Shown: in pieces, positions 1 through 12,329 of the stretch
Position numbering within the stretch: the stretch's first letter is position 1
Layout of the letters: every line of letters begins with the position of its first letter
Assembly: GCA_002284615.2 (NCBI GenBank)
Contig: MU069509.1
Location: 371,383-387,407 of the forward strand
DNA: 16,025 nucleotides
Direction of reading: 5' to 3'
From: Dunaliella salina
Lineage: Eukaryota; Chlorophyta; Chlorophyceae; Chlamydomonadales; Dunaliellaceae
The notes under the pieces: model-generated
Database searches by the model: none
Seen by the model: the letters and a program-made list of their open reading frames with translations, nothing else
What the model was told of the DNA's origin: nothing
Made by a program: the position numbers and the translations under genes

Positions 1-60
<60 letters not shown>
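1..60. repeat. (GT)30 microsatellite at window start
   Basis: Uninterrupted GT dinucleotides on the + strand. Two other + strand (GT)n tracts in the window begin exactly at exon donors, so this one may also start at the donor of the exon preceding the window. That is inference. Confidence 0.98.
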
Positions 61-63
<3 letters not shown>

Positions 64-560
64 GAGCGAATCCTGCTTCTTTTGGTCAAGACAAATCCTC
101 CTGACATGCAGGTCGTGGATCATTCCGCATCCATGAAAAAAAATGTTTAAAATTTAATCCCGGCTTAATCCTGCATGCTTCAAATGCATTAATTTTGCAG
201 GATGGTATGCATGTTGTTTGGTACATGCAATTTACTCATGGCAACCTCCTACCTCTGTTGTCTGGTATTTGTCTTCCGTGGATCCCCAACATTGTAAAAA
301 TTCCAGTGTGAGTGCCTTCTTGCCCCCAGCAATCTTTTTCTTGACACATGTCTATCGTTGTGCCATTCTTCTTCCCTTGGTCAAGGTCAAGGGGCCCTAG
401 TATTGTCCTGAACTGTATGCTTTGTCCTGCTCGTTTTTTATTCGGGCATTACATACTTGTGCCTGGCCTCCAAACGCTGCCTTCATGCTTTTCTTGGCAA
501 ACTGTTACATAATGATTGAAATCAATGCTTTTCTGAATCAAGGCTCATACAAATGTCCAG
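61..560. other. Presumed intron sequence upstream of exon 1
   Basis: No exon is convincing here. The stretch contains AT-rich sequence (about 130-200) and a segment at about 365-440 related to segments at about 772-850 and 1303-1375; these share a ttcttcccttg-like start followed by a caaggggcccc-like motif. Several AG sites occur (for example ttttgcag near 200), but no LRR-like frame follows them. Confidence 0.5.
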
Positions 561-654
561 AACTTTACCAGGATGGGTCTCAATTTCTGATGCCGGCTGG
601 GAATCTTTCACCCGAAGCCTGTCAGCCAGAGTCTCGGGCTGTAGGCCACCCCCT
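561..654 (+). CDS. Exon 1 (first visible): LRR segment
   Basis: Acceptor tgtccag, then one base completing a split codon. The frame reads TLPGWVSISDAGWESFTRSL and continues to SGCRPPP before a GTAAAC donor, ending in phase 0, which is the phase exon 2 needs. TLPGWVSISDAGWE resembles the strand-plus-ISDAG helix of a cysteine-containing LRR, and the next exon supplies the following LEELRL strand after a short insert. An alternative acceptor at 571 (ttaccag) would trim the strand and is less attractive. The polypyrimidine tract is poor, so this exon is less certain than those downstream. The preceding exon, which should end in phase 2, probably lies before base 1. Confidence 0.5.
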
Positions 655-2162
655 GTAAACCATGAACACATTTGTCCTGTGTGCCTTAAAAATGCCTACT
701 TGCTCACATCCTCAACCCTTTCTTGCTCCCCCCTCGACCCCGCTCTCAGCCCTCGCCTACCTCTGTCCCATTTTTCTTCCCTTGATTGAGCACAAGGGGC
801 CCCAATGCTACATTCCAAACCATATGCTTTGTCCTGCGTGCCTTGGCTCCAGGCCTGCTGTTGTCAGCACTTGACTACCTTATTGTTGTCAACACTTGAC
901 TACTTTATGTCAGCACTTGACTACCTTGTTGTTGTCAACACTTGACTACCTTGTTGTTGTCAGCAGTTGACTACCTTGTTGCTGTCAGCACTTGACTACC
1001 TCGTTGTTGTCAACACTTGACTACCTTGTTGTTGTCCACACTTGACTAGCTTGCTGTTGTCAACACTTGACTACCTTGCTGTTGTCAACACTTGACTACC
1101 TTGTTGTTGTCAGCACTTGACTAGCTTATTGTTGTCAACACGTAACTACCTTATTGTTGTCAACACTTGATTACCTTATGTCAGCACTTGACTACCTTGT
1201 TGTTGTCAACACGTGACTACCTTGCTGTTGTCGACACTTGACTAGCTTATTGTTGTCAACACTTGCCTAGCTTATTGTTGTCAGCACTTGACTAGCTTAT
1301 TCTTCTTCTCTTGATTGAGCTCAAAAGGGGCTCTGGCAGTGCCTCAAACCATATCCTGCCTCGCCTTGTTTCCAGGCCTGCTCTTGCACTGAGGGAGCTC
1401 CACCTGCACACATGCAACCACTTTTATGACACACATGCGACCACCAGTATAACACGTATGCGACCATCTACACAACACACATGCGACCACCTACACACAT
1501 GCAACCACTTTTATGTTCGTAAATTTTCTGTAATCTATTATCTTTACAATGTGAATAAAGAAACAAATGTCAATCACACACATGCGGCCACCTGTATAAC
1601 AAGCATGCGACCATCTACATAGCACACATGCGACCACCTACGTGACGCGCATGTGACCACCCACAAGACACTTATCACCATTTGCATGGCAGACAAATGA
1701 CCACCCACATAACATGACCAGGACCACCATCATGACCCCCTACATGTCACACATGTGTGTGACCACCTCCATCATGTGACTTTGACTCCAGGCCTGCTCT
1801 GCGCTGGAGGAACTCCGTTTGCATAATGTGAGCTTTGGCAGGTGAGGCTTTGAAGACACCTGGGCATTTCGGGCACCTTTGGATGCCTCGCATATTATGC
1901 CTAACTCGACGCACACCAGGAAACAGCTGGAATTCCCCTGCCTTTTTGCAGACCTTCCCCTGTGTTCTTTGAGGCTAGCAGTCAGTCGTTTTGACAGAAG
2001 GCCTTCTTTTACCTGGAACCTGTAACCTGTGTTTTTTGAGAGCCCACCCAGACCAACCGTGGCTGCACAATTGAATTGTACCATGCAAAGTACAGATTCA
2101 GGCTAGCAAAATGCCAACCTACTGACTTTTAAAGCGGCACACACACACGTACACACACACAC

Positions 2163-2231
<69 letters not shown>

Positions 2232-4141
2232 TATACTTTTGCAGTGGATGCCCCCCGACTTCCGCAGAAAACTTTGCATCCTTTCTTCCTCATGTTCCTG
2301 GCCTCCATACCCTCGTGCTCAAGCAGCAGATGCAGGTGCGTGCGTGTGCATGCACATGAAAATATGCAATGGTGGGGGAAGACAGGGGGATTTCATAACT
2401 GCCAGGGATGCTTGATAACACTCACGACCCTTCTTAATACTCACAACCCTCCTTGACTTGCAGAAGGTCATCACTGCAACCTTGACTTGCTGAAGGTCAG
2501 GTATTGCAGCCAGACGCAAAAATTTAGCACTACATACACGGCCAACCATGATCAACTCTTTCAGCCTTTGAATTGCAGGACCTGAGCTCTTACTCGAATC
2601 TAAGTTGTAAGTTAATCGAGAGTGGGACAAGGCACTGGAGTCTGAAGCCAGGTAGCGATTCTTTGTGAACTTACACTCTTTACCTGCTTCACGTCTTTCC
2701 CACCCTGCCCGTGGATTGACTGGGGCAAGGCTTAAAATCACCCAGATCCCCAATGGTAGCTCTGCTTCTGCTTTCTCTTAGCCGCTTACATGTTTTATGT
2801 CTGTTTCCAGCCTGACACGTCTGAGGGTTCCTTGGTGAGAACGTTGCAAGCTTATCAGTTAGGACAAGCAAAGGAGACGTTGCAAGCAGCGCAAAAAAAA
2901 GAAGGGGCAGCCTTTTTGTCCCTCCCGACACAGAGTGACATTATGGATGCAATACTTGGGGCATTAACAGGGCGCTCCTGCAGCAGGACTCACAATGTTG
3001 ATGACTTGCATGCATGGCTGAGTGCATTCAAAACAAGCCGAGTGTGCTGCAAGATGCTTGCTGCGCTTCAGGCAAGGTGCCAAGTGCACTCCGGGCAAGC
3101 AGCACCTTGCCTGAAATGCGCCAAGCAGCTTGCCCGGAGTGCAATCAGCCAAGCATGCATGCCTCAGTGTATGGTGCATTGAGTGTTCTCAGAAAAAGCT
3201 CAGTGTATGAGGCAAGCATGCTTGCCTCAGTGCACTCCGGGCAAGCTGCTGAGTGCACTCCATGCAAAGTGCCGAGAACACTCCAGGCAAGAATTTTACA
3301 ACACTCCGTGCACTCCGGGCAAGCTGCTGGGTGCGCTCCAGGCAAGGTGCTGAGTGCAATCTGGGCAAGATTCTGAGGACACTCCATGCATGAGGCATGC
3401 ATGCTTGGCTGAATGCACTCTGGGCTAGCTGCTGAGTGTGTTCCAGGCAAGGTGATGAATGCACTCTTGACAAGATCCTGAAAACACTCAATGCATGTTG
3501 GCTGAGTGTACTCCAGGCAAGCTGCTCCTGTCATTCATGCTGAAACACTTCCCCCCCAGGCAGTCAGCGGGCTCTGCACCAGATAGCCAGGCATTGGACG
3601 GGCCACAACAAGCTATGCATCAGATAGCCATGCATTGGACGGGCCACAACAGGCTATGCACCAGATAGCCATGCATTGGATGGTTCACAACAGGCTATGC
3701 ACCTGGCAGCCATGCATTGGATGGGTCACAACAGGCTGCGCACCAGGCAGCCATGCATTGGATGGGTCACAACAGGCCATGCACCAGATAGCCATGCATT
3801 GGATGGGTCACAACAGGCTGTGCACCAGATAGCCATGCATTGGATGGGTCACAACAGGCTCTGCACCCGAGGCTAATAGTATTACTACTGTAGTGAGAAT
3901 ATGTCATTTTGCAAAAAAAACTTTTTTGGGGTGTTGTGGACAAATTGCTGCTCGTAAAAAAATAATTATCTTATGGGGTGCGGATGTGTGCAAACAAGTG
4001 GAAAATAATTATTTTTAACGATGAGGGCAAGGCGCTCAGCAGGAGCAGCAGCAGCAGCAGCAGGAGCAGCAGCCCCCTCTCCCTGCCAGCTTGGCTTCCT
4101 CAACAGGTGCACGGCCCAAGAACTGCAGCAATGTCACATAG

Positions 4142-4219
<78 letters not shown>

Positions 4220-7200
4220 TGCGGAAACGCGCGCACTTTAAAATAAACAACTTCTGTCAGGGGTGCGGAAGTGATGTGCACATGAAAAGAACAAATTATT
4301 TCTGAAATGGGTGTGGGATGAGTACGTCTCTGTACAGTATAAAAGTTTTGGGAGTGGAGCATTGGATTTCAAATGGGGCCACCTCCAACCCCTGGACTTG
4401 CCCATTGTACACACCTGGGAGAGTTCTGCTAGAGCCTGTGCCACCAGGTGCTGCTCTGTGGGAAAGAAGTGGCCTTGCTGGGCTCCGTGGCAGGTTCTTC
4501 CTAGCTACCAAAGGGAATGATGCGCCTCAGAACTTTGCCCAGTGCTTTCCAGTTCACCCAAACTGGGCAACCTAGGGTAGACATTTGTGCCAATTTTGCT
4601 GGACCTGCTTCTCTGAACATGCCAAGCAGGTCTGGGGCGGGGGATGCCCAGGGTGGGGGAGGTAATATGGCTTTGGGGACCTCGCTCCATTGCTGGGGCT
4701 TTGCCAAAAAAGTCTATTCAATGTGCATGGCCTCTAGGTGTTTGTTGTCTATATTTTTTGGTCGGACCAGCCTGGTTCCTAGCAAACTCTTTGACCTGCC
4801 CACTTGGATTCACAGACTAATCTGAATGTCCACCCCGCTTTCAACAAAAATTTTGGCTCGCAGGGCTTGCAGCAGCCGGAGATGCGAGGTTTGGGCAAGG
4901 CATTGGGACCTAGGCTACGCACACTGAGAGTCGTGCTGCCCGTCCATCAAGCATGCGTATTTGTACATGAGGTGAGTAGTTGAGTAGGTGAGGCTGTGTG
5001 TCATAGGCCACACACACTGAGAGTGGTGCTACCTGTCCGTCAAGCATACGTGTTTGTATGTGAGTTTTGTTTTGTGCCGGAGCTGCGAGGACTGGGCAAG
5101 GCATTGGGATCCAGGCTACGCACACTGAGAGTGGTGCAGCCCGCCCATCATGCATGTGTATTTGTACATGGGGGTGACTCTAATTTTGGGCGTTGGGGGT
5201 CTGTGCAAGGCATTGGGACCTACACTGCGCACACTGAGAGTGGTGCTGCCCATCCATCAAGTGTGCATACTTGAACATGAGGTGATTCAAATTTTGCGAT
5301 CATGTGTGACTTCTGGGCAATGCACTGGGACCTAGACTGAGCACACTGAGAGTCGTGCTGCCTGTCCATCAAGCAGCTGTACTTGTACATGAGGTGATCT
5401 TTTTTTGTGTATGTGAGGTTTGAACAAGGCATGGAGACCTAGGCTATGAACACTGAGAGTGGTGCTGCCTGTCCATCAAGCATGTGTATTTGTACATGAA
5501 GTGAGTGATTGGGTAGGTGAGGCATTGGGACCTAGGGAGATGAGCCATTGGGTAGGTGAGGCTATGCGCGCTGAGAGTGGTGCTGCCCGTCCATCAAGCA
5601 TGTTTATTTGTACATGATGTGGGTTTTGTTTTGTGCCGGAGCTGGGAGGTGTTGGCAAGGAATTGAGACCTAGGCTGTGCGCGCTGAGTATGGTGCTGCC
5701 CCTCCATCAAGCATGTGTATTTGTACATGAGGTGAGTCCAATTTTGTGTGCATGTGGGAGGTCTGGGTAAGGCAGGTGGGCCTAGGCTACGCACGTTGAG
5801 AGTGGTGCTGCCCGTCCATCAAGCATGTGTACTCATATACGGGGTTGAGTTATGTTTTGTGTGCAAAGTCTGGGCAAGGCATTGGACGTAGGCTATGCAC
5901 AACGAGAATGGTGCTGCCTATCCATCAAGCATGTTTGTTTCTACATGAGGTGGGTTTTGCTTTGTCTGCATGTGCGAAGTTTGGGACCAAGGCTACGCAC
6001 ACCGAGAGTGATGCTGCCCATCCATCAAGCATGTGTGTTTGTACGGGAGGTTTTGTTTTGTGCAAAAGTCTTGGAAAGGCGTCGGGACCCAGGCTATGCA
6101 CTATGAGGGTGGTGCCGCGCGACCATGGCGCATGTGTATTTATACTTGACGTAGTTTTTTTTCGTGCGCATCAGTCAGGCATGCATATTGGCTAGCAACG
6201 CCCCTCTGTGCTCTGATGCAGACACGGATTGCTGAGCTACGTGTGCCTCAGGCTTGGACTTCCTTAACCCCTCTTTTGTCCATCTGACTCATTCTCAGCC
6301 GAGCTGCATGCGCCCCTGACTTTTGTCTCTTTCAACTCCCTTTTTTTCAACCGACTCAGCTGATCCGCTGGTCCCTTACTCCACCTCTGTCTTCATCAAT
6401 TTTTTCATTCATCCTATATTTAATTTGTTAATTCATCCGGCTTGCTTTGGGCGCAACGAGGCTTCTAACTCATCCCTCCTGCTGCCCAGTGCAAGCTTGT
6501 CCTGCCAGCCGCCCAGTGCAGCCTTCGACAAGCAGCCGTCCAGTGCAGCCTTGCCAATTCTTTATTGCCACTGGCACCTGCCAAGCTATCAGGTTGTTTG
6601 GCACCCTCCCCAACTCAATTTCATGGACAATTTCCATATGACCTGCCCCTAAGGAGGTTCTCCATGGTCCTCTGATTGCTTGTGCCCAGTAGTCTTGTTT
6701 GTACCCGCCACGTCTGCATGTTCCCCTCCCCTCACTGCATGCAGCCTTTTCCCTCACTGCATGCAGCCTTCCCCCACTGCATGTTCCCCTTCCCTCACTG
6801 CACGCAGCCTTCCCTCACTGCACGCAGCCTCCCCTCACTGCATGCAGCCTTCCCCCACTGCATGTTTCCCTTCCCTCACTGCACGCAGCCTTCCCTCACT
6901 GCACGCAGCCTTCCCTCACAGCATGCAATTTTTTCTGGCTGGCATGGTCTTGTCATGACAAGCCGCATAGGGAAACAAGGGAGCAAAGAAAATTAATAGC
7001 AGCGGCATGCCTTATTGCTGTAACAAAAAGGCTAAAAACTCCTTAAGAATGCTAGAAATAGTTACTCATCAAATATTGAATTCAAAAGAAATGTGAAATT
7101 TACCAAATAATTGATCAGGATTCCCTCTGTGGCTCCATCAGGGGCCATTAAAGATGTCCCGACCAACTCCCCCTACCAATCTGCACCGCACGTGCAGATT

Positions 7201-8498
7201 ACAACCTCATGGAATTCTGTTTTGTTTCAAATCAATCTCAGTTTAAACGGTTGCAAGCATATCCTGTTGATGCTTTGAGGCCTCATCCTTTGGCTCCTGT
7301 TGGTCCTGCGCTGTCCTCTTTGGCCTCGATTCACAGGGAACAGCTAAGGATCAACAAAAGCTACAGGATGAGGTTTCAAAGCATCACCCATGAAGCGATT
7401 CCAAAGTTGACCAAAATCTCCTTTTCCTGCTCTCCCTTGTACCTGGCTTGCCCTTCAAACTTGGCTAATGCACATACCTGCTGGGGCACACAACTTCATT
7501 TGTGCTGATTCCCAAAGGAACTCGTATACTAATGCAAATCCATGCACAGAGCAGGCCTTAGTGCAGGGCACCCTCCCAGAACTTAAGAGCGCATCGCATC
7601 ATTGACTGAGCCGAATAAAGCAGGAATACGTCAAGCGCTACACAAGGAACTGCCTAGCATCGGCTTGTTGAAGTGCTGGCCTAACTCTTGTATTTAATTT
7701 GTTTATATACACCCATCAACCTCTGATGGCCTCAAGCATGCCCCCCTGCCTGAAGAATGGAAATAAGACAACGCGGTCCAAGTCTGGCCACGTGCATAAA
7801 GCCTCTGCCTGCTCGGAGCATCAATGGCTTGATACGTGCCCCTCTGCCTGCTTAGAGAAAGAAAGAAGGAAGAACTGCGCAGTCCAAATCTGGATGCATG
7901 CATTAAGCCCCTGCCTGCTCAGTGCATCAATGGCATGATGCATGCCCCTCTGCCTGCTTAAAGAAGGAAAGGAAGAAAGAAAGAACTGCGCAATCCATGT
8001 CTGGCCGCGCGCATGAAGACCCTGCCTGCTTTGAGCATCAAGTGCGTGGTGCCCCTCTGCCTGCTTAAAGAGAAAAAGAAAGAAGAAATGTGCAGTCCCA
8101 GTCTGGCTGTGTGCATTAAGCCCTTGCCTGCTCAGAGCAGAAATTTGTCATTCCCTTTTGCTCGACTCGCATGGACACTGGGAAGGCCTCATCACTCGCT
8201 GTCCAGAGTGCTTAGCAATTTTATGTATAAGGCTAACCTACTGTATGCGCGCGCGCAGGTCCCTGCCCTGCTTTGCCGCAGCACCACCCTGCGTGAGCTT
8301 GAGGTGGAGGCTCTCTCAATGGGGGTATCAGATGTCTTTGAAGTGCAGCCTGTACTGAGGACCATGCTAGGAAAAAGCACTGGCATTGCGCCACCGGCTC
8401 AGGGTCCCCTCCAGCAGCAGCAGCAGCAACAGCAGCAGCTGCAGCAGGTGACGGGAGCTGTTGCTGCAGCTGCCAGTGGAGCAGCATCAGGTGCAGCT

Positions 8499-8529
<31 letters not shown>

Positions 8530-11500
8530 CGTCAACAGCAGCAGCAGCAGCAGCAGTAGCAGGGGAAGCAGTTGCGCCATCAGCCTCAACAACGCGCCCC
8601 AGCCTCTCTACCGTCCAGCGCTTCAGCCTGAAGGGCCATACTTTTGTGTCTGATGCGTGCCTCCAGTGCGTGGCTGCTGCCATGCCCCAGCTACAGCAAC
8701 TCAGCTTGGATTTGCTGCCTGTGGTGGCAGACAGCTGCTGGAATCCTTGGGCGCACATGCTGATGGAGGGCGGCCCCTTCGGGTGAGTGCGCAGCACAGA
8801 ATCATCATTGTCATGATGCATTGTTGGTAGGATTTGGTAGCCACCCAGGAGAGCCTCACTGAGGGTGACGCTAGGCGAGGCTCAGGGAGCCTGTTTGAGA
8901 TCTTGGGACACCCTATTTTCACCATGGCTAATTTTTGATGCTCAACATGAAAATGGAGGTATTTCTGCGTACCGATGGAGAGCGGTCCCTTTGTGTAAGT
9001 GCGCAGCGCACAATCATCATGTGCATTGTTGATGCTCCAAAATGAAAATGGTGGTGCATTCTCACATGCGAATGGCGGGTGGTTCCTTTGGGTGCGCAGC
9101 TCAAAATCCTCATGAGCATTGTTAATGCACCAATATAAAAATGGAGCTATTTTGGATGCTCCAATACGAGAAGGGAGGTATTTCCACATGCTGATAGAGG
9201 GCGGTCCCTTTGGGTGCGCAGCTCAGAATCATCGCAAGCATTGTTTTGATGCTCCAATGTGAAAGTGGAGATGATTCCACGTGATAATGGAGGGTGGGTG
9301 CACAGCTCCTTCATCCTCCCATCTACCCTTCACCTGGCCCTCTAATTAATGATAGGAAAGGACGCTCATGGTGTTGCAACGTCAGTGCTGGTTTCTGCTT
9401 CACCCAAGTTTGACAGCTTAGCACCAAGCGTGCATCTATTTTTGGCAGCAGGCTCTCCTCTCACATAATGAACACAATGGAGCTGCTCAATTTCCCAGCT
9501 TATCATCAAGCAAGCTCACTTGCCCAAACAGAGGCAGTCAGATGGTGGAGTCTTTGTGCCTAATGCTTTTTGATATTTGCGGCTTTGAACAGGATGTCAA
9601 GGCTTCTGTCGCTCGGGTGCTTCAATTTCGCACAAGGTAGCAAAGGGAATGCTTGTGTCTGCAGTTGCAAGTGCAAAAAGTGGCAAAGGGAATGGTTGTG
9701 TCTGCAGTGGCAAGTGCAAAAAGTGGCAAAGGGAATGGTTGTGTCTGCAGTTGCAAGTGTAAAAAGTGGCAAAGGGAATACCTGTGTCTGCAGTTGCAAG
9801 TGGCAAATGGCAAAAGGAATGCTTGTGTCTGCAGTTGCAAGTGGAAGGTAGCAAAGGGAATGCTTGTGTCTGCAGTTGCAAGTGGAAGGTGGCAAAGGGA
9901 ATGCTTGTGTCTGCAGTTGCAAGTGGAAAAAGTGGCAAAGGGAATGCTTGTGTCTGCAGTGGCAAGTGGAAAAAGTGGCAAAGGGAATGCTTGTGTCTGC
10001 AGTTGCAAGTGGAAAAAGTGGCAAAGGGAATGCTTGTATCTGCAGTGNCAAAGGGAATGCTTGTATCTGCAGTGGCAAGTGGAAAAAGTGGCAAAGGGAA
10101 TGCTTGTGTCTGCAGTTGCAAGTGGAAAAAGTGGCAAAGGGAACGCTTGTGTCTGCAGTTGCAATTGGAAGGTGGCAAAGGGAACGCTTGTGTCTGCAGG
10201 TTCAAGTGGCTGCCATAGAGTCTAAGTTCAACAGTAAATGAAGATTGTCTGCAGTTGCAGGCGGCAAGTTGCACAGTGGCAAAAGGGGTGCAGGTGCAAG
10301 TGGAAAAAGTGGCAAAAGGAATGCTTGTGTCTGCAGTTGCAAGTGGTTGCCATAGAGTCTAAGTTCAACAGTAGATGAGCATTGTCTGCAGTTGCAGGCG
10401 GCAAGTTGCACAGTGGCAAAAGGGGTTCAGGTGGCAAAGGCAGCCAAGTTTGTTGGCAAGTGGCAGTGGGAACATTTGTGTCTGCAGTAGCAAGTGGCAG
10501 CCATGTAGTCAAAGTTCAACTGCAAATGAACATTGCCTGCAAGTGCAAGAAGCAGCCATGAAATCGCAGTCAAGTAATCCGTGCCGTGAGGTGACAATTC
10601 TAAACAGCCAACACTGATAAGTTGCAAGTTGTTGTTTTTTTGCAGTCATGGAGTCCATGTCCAAGTACAGTTAAGCCTTTTCTGCAGTTGAAAGCGGCAG
10701 CCATGGAGCCCATGTTCAAGAGTAGGCAAGCAACATCTGCAGTTGCAAGTGGCAGCATGGCGTTGCTGTTAATTGACCAGGGTTGCCTTGTTCGGGAACT
10801 TTGAACTGTTCGAGAACTCAACTTTTTTAACTGTTCGCGAACTTTGAATTGCCAGTTCTTAGAACCGTATGCCCTCTGCCAAAAACGGACCCTTGGCATC
10901 ACCTTAATCCCGCATGACACCCCCCCTCACACCCCTTACACCCCCCCCTGACTCCCCCCCATAAATTGCCCTGAGTCCTTCCCAATCGTCTATGCGAAAG
11001 GGGCTGAGGGGGAGAGGCAGACTAGGTGGTTGAGGTGCAGTCATTACTCCCTTCCCTGCCTCCTGCCCACAGACACATGCCCGTCCAAACAGTCCATAGA
11101 ACCACAAACTTTATCAAACTGTGCACGAACTTTATTTGCCAAACTTTCGAACCAGTCAATTCTGCAAGTGACATTTGCTGTGAGGTGTCAATTCAAAGAA
11201 GTAAAGCTGAAAAATTGCAAGTTGCAGCCATTGTCAGTCAATGTTCAACTGCAGATGAACGTTATCTGCAGTTGGAAGCAGCAGCCATGGAGTAGCAGTC
11301 AAGTGACATCTGTCGTGAGGTGTCACTCCAAAATAGCCAAGCCGACTCCCAAAAGCCAATAGCAGTTTCAAGTTGCAGGTTGCTCATTGCAGCCATAGAA
11401 TCGCAGTCAAGTGATCTCTGCTGTGGGAATTTCTGCGCAAATAGCATGAAGCTGTATGTACCTTAGCGACGCCAATGTATTATGACGCTGATTTATTACG

Positions 11501-12185
11501 AGGCGCAAAAATAATTCCATCAAGTTATTTGCGAGTTTTAAGGTTTTACGAGGTCGTCCAGGAACCTCAAAATTTGCGAACTAGTGTGTTTTTGCATCTT
11601 ATGCACTGGTTCTTCTTTGCCTCTACTCATCCTTTTAAACCGTGGTGCGGATGCCCTTTTACATAGCCTAGAAGCTTGATGGGGAGACTAGCTGAACCTT
11701 GAAGGGAGGCACCAGGGTCTCTGCCCCTTTGCAGCATGAGGCTGCATTTTGGGGCTCTGTATTTTGCTTAAAATATACCTTTGCCTTTTACGAGGCCTTG
11801 AAAAAACAATTTCTAGAGACGATTCACATTGCGAGGACCCTCAACAATTATTTGATTAATCGCAAAACCCCAGCGTTGCCATGGTGGTTGAGTGATCATT
11901 CCGTATTGCATACTCCATATTCCATATTTTGTTGCCATGGAGTCACTGTCAAGCGATCTCTTCTCGTGCTGCAAGCCCTTCGGAGCTTGCAGCTTGAGGC
12001 GTTTTTTTCCCTGTTTGCAATTAAATGTCTTTGCCATGCTTTCACTAACAACCGTCCACAGGTTTGTCAGCGCCTCTGGAATCCAAGCGCTGCAGCGATG
12101 CTGCCCGGAACTGCAAGGGCTGTCATTTGCACATGTGCCCCTCAGCCGTGAGGCCGTCCATGCTGTGGCAAGCATGCCTCGCCTC

Positions 12186-12257
<72 letters not shown>

Positions 12258-12258
12258 N

Positions 12259-12329
<71 letters not shown>

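Noticed and set aside
860..1303. Regular repeat array as a CRISPR candidate
   Set aside because: There are no unique spacers; the whole unit repeats. The context is eukaryotic intron.
2811..3180. Possible exon after a good acceptor at 2810, reading PDTSEGSL onwards
   Set aside because: No LRR character, and exon 3 joins exon 4 without it at ideal spacing. The frame soon enters a minisatellite.
3630..3876. Open frames of about 65 codons rich in MHWMG words
   Set aside because: Products of a 41-base tandem repeat cycling through frames.
3978..4362. Open frames with poly-HT or poly-CV
   Set aside because: Translations of the CA/GT microsatellite.
6470..7046. Open frames on both strands around 6470-7046
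   Set aside because: They fall on the gcccagtgcagcctt and cactgcatgcagcc repeats and have repetitive translations.
7209..7508. 99-codon open frame
   Set aside because: No recognisable domain, no supporting splice chain, and lengths like this occur by chance in sequence of this composition.
9560..10274. Long open frames on both strands (up to 225 codons on the minus strand, 190 on the plus)
   Set aside because: They arise from a 43-base repeat nearly free of stops in all frames. The same peptide words recur in three frames and the frames cross an N.
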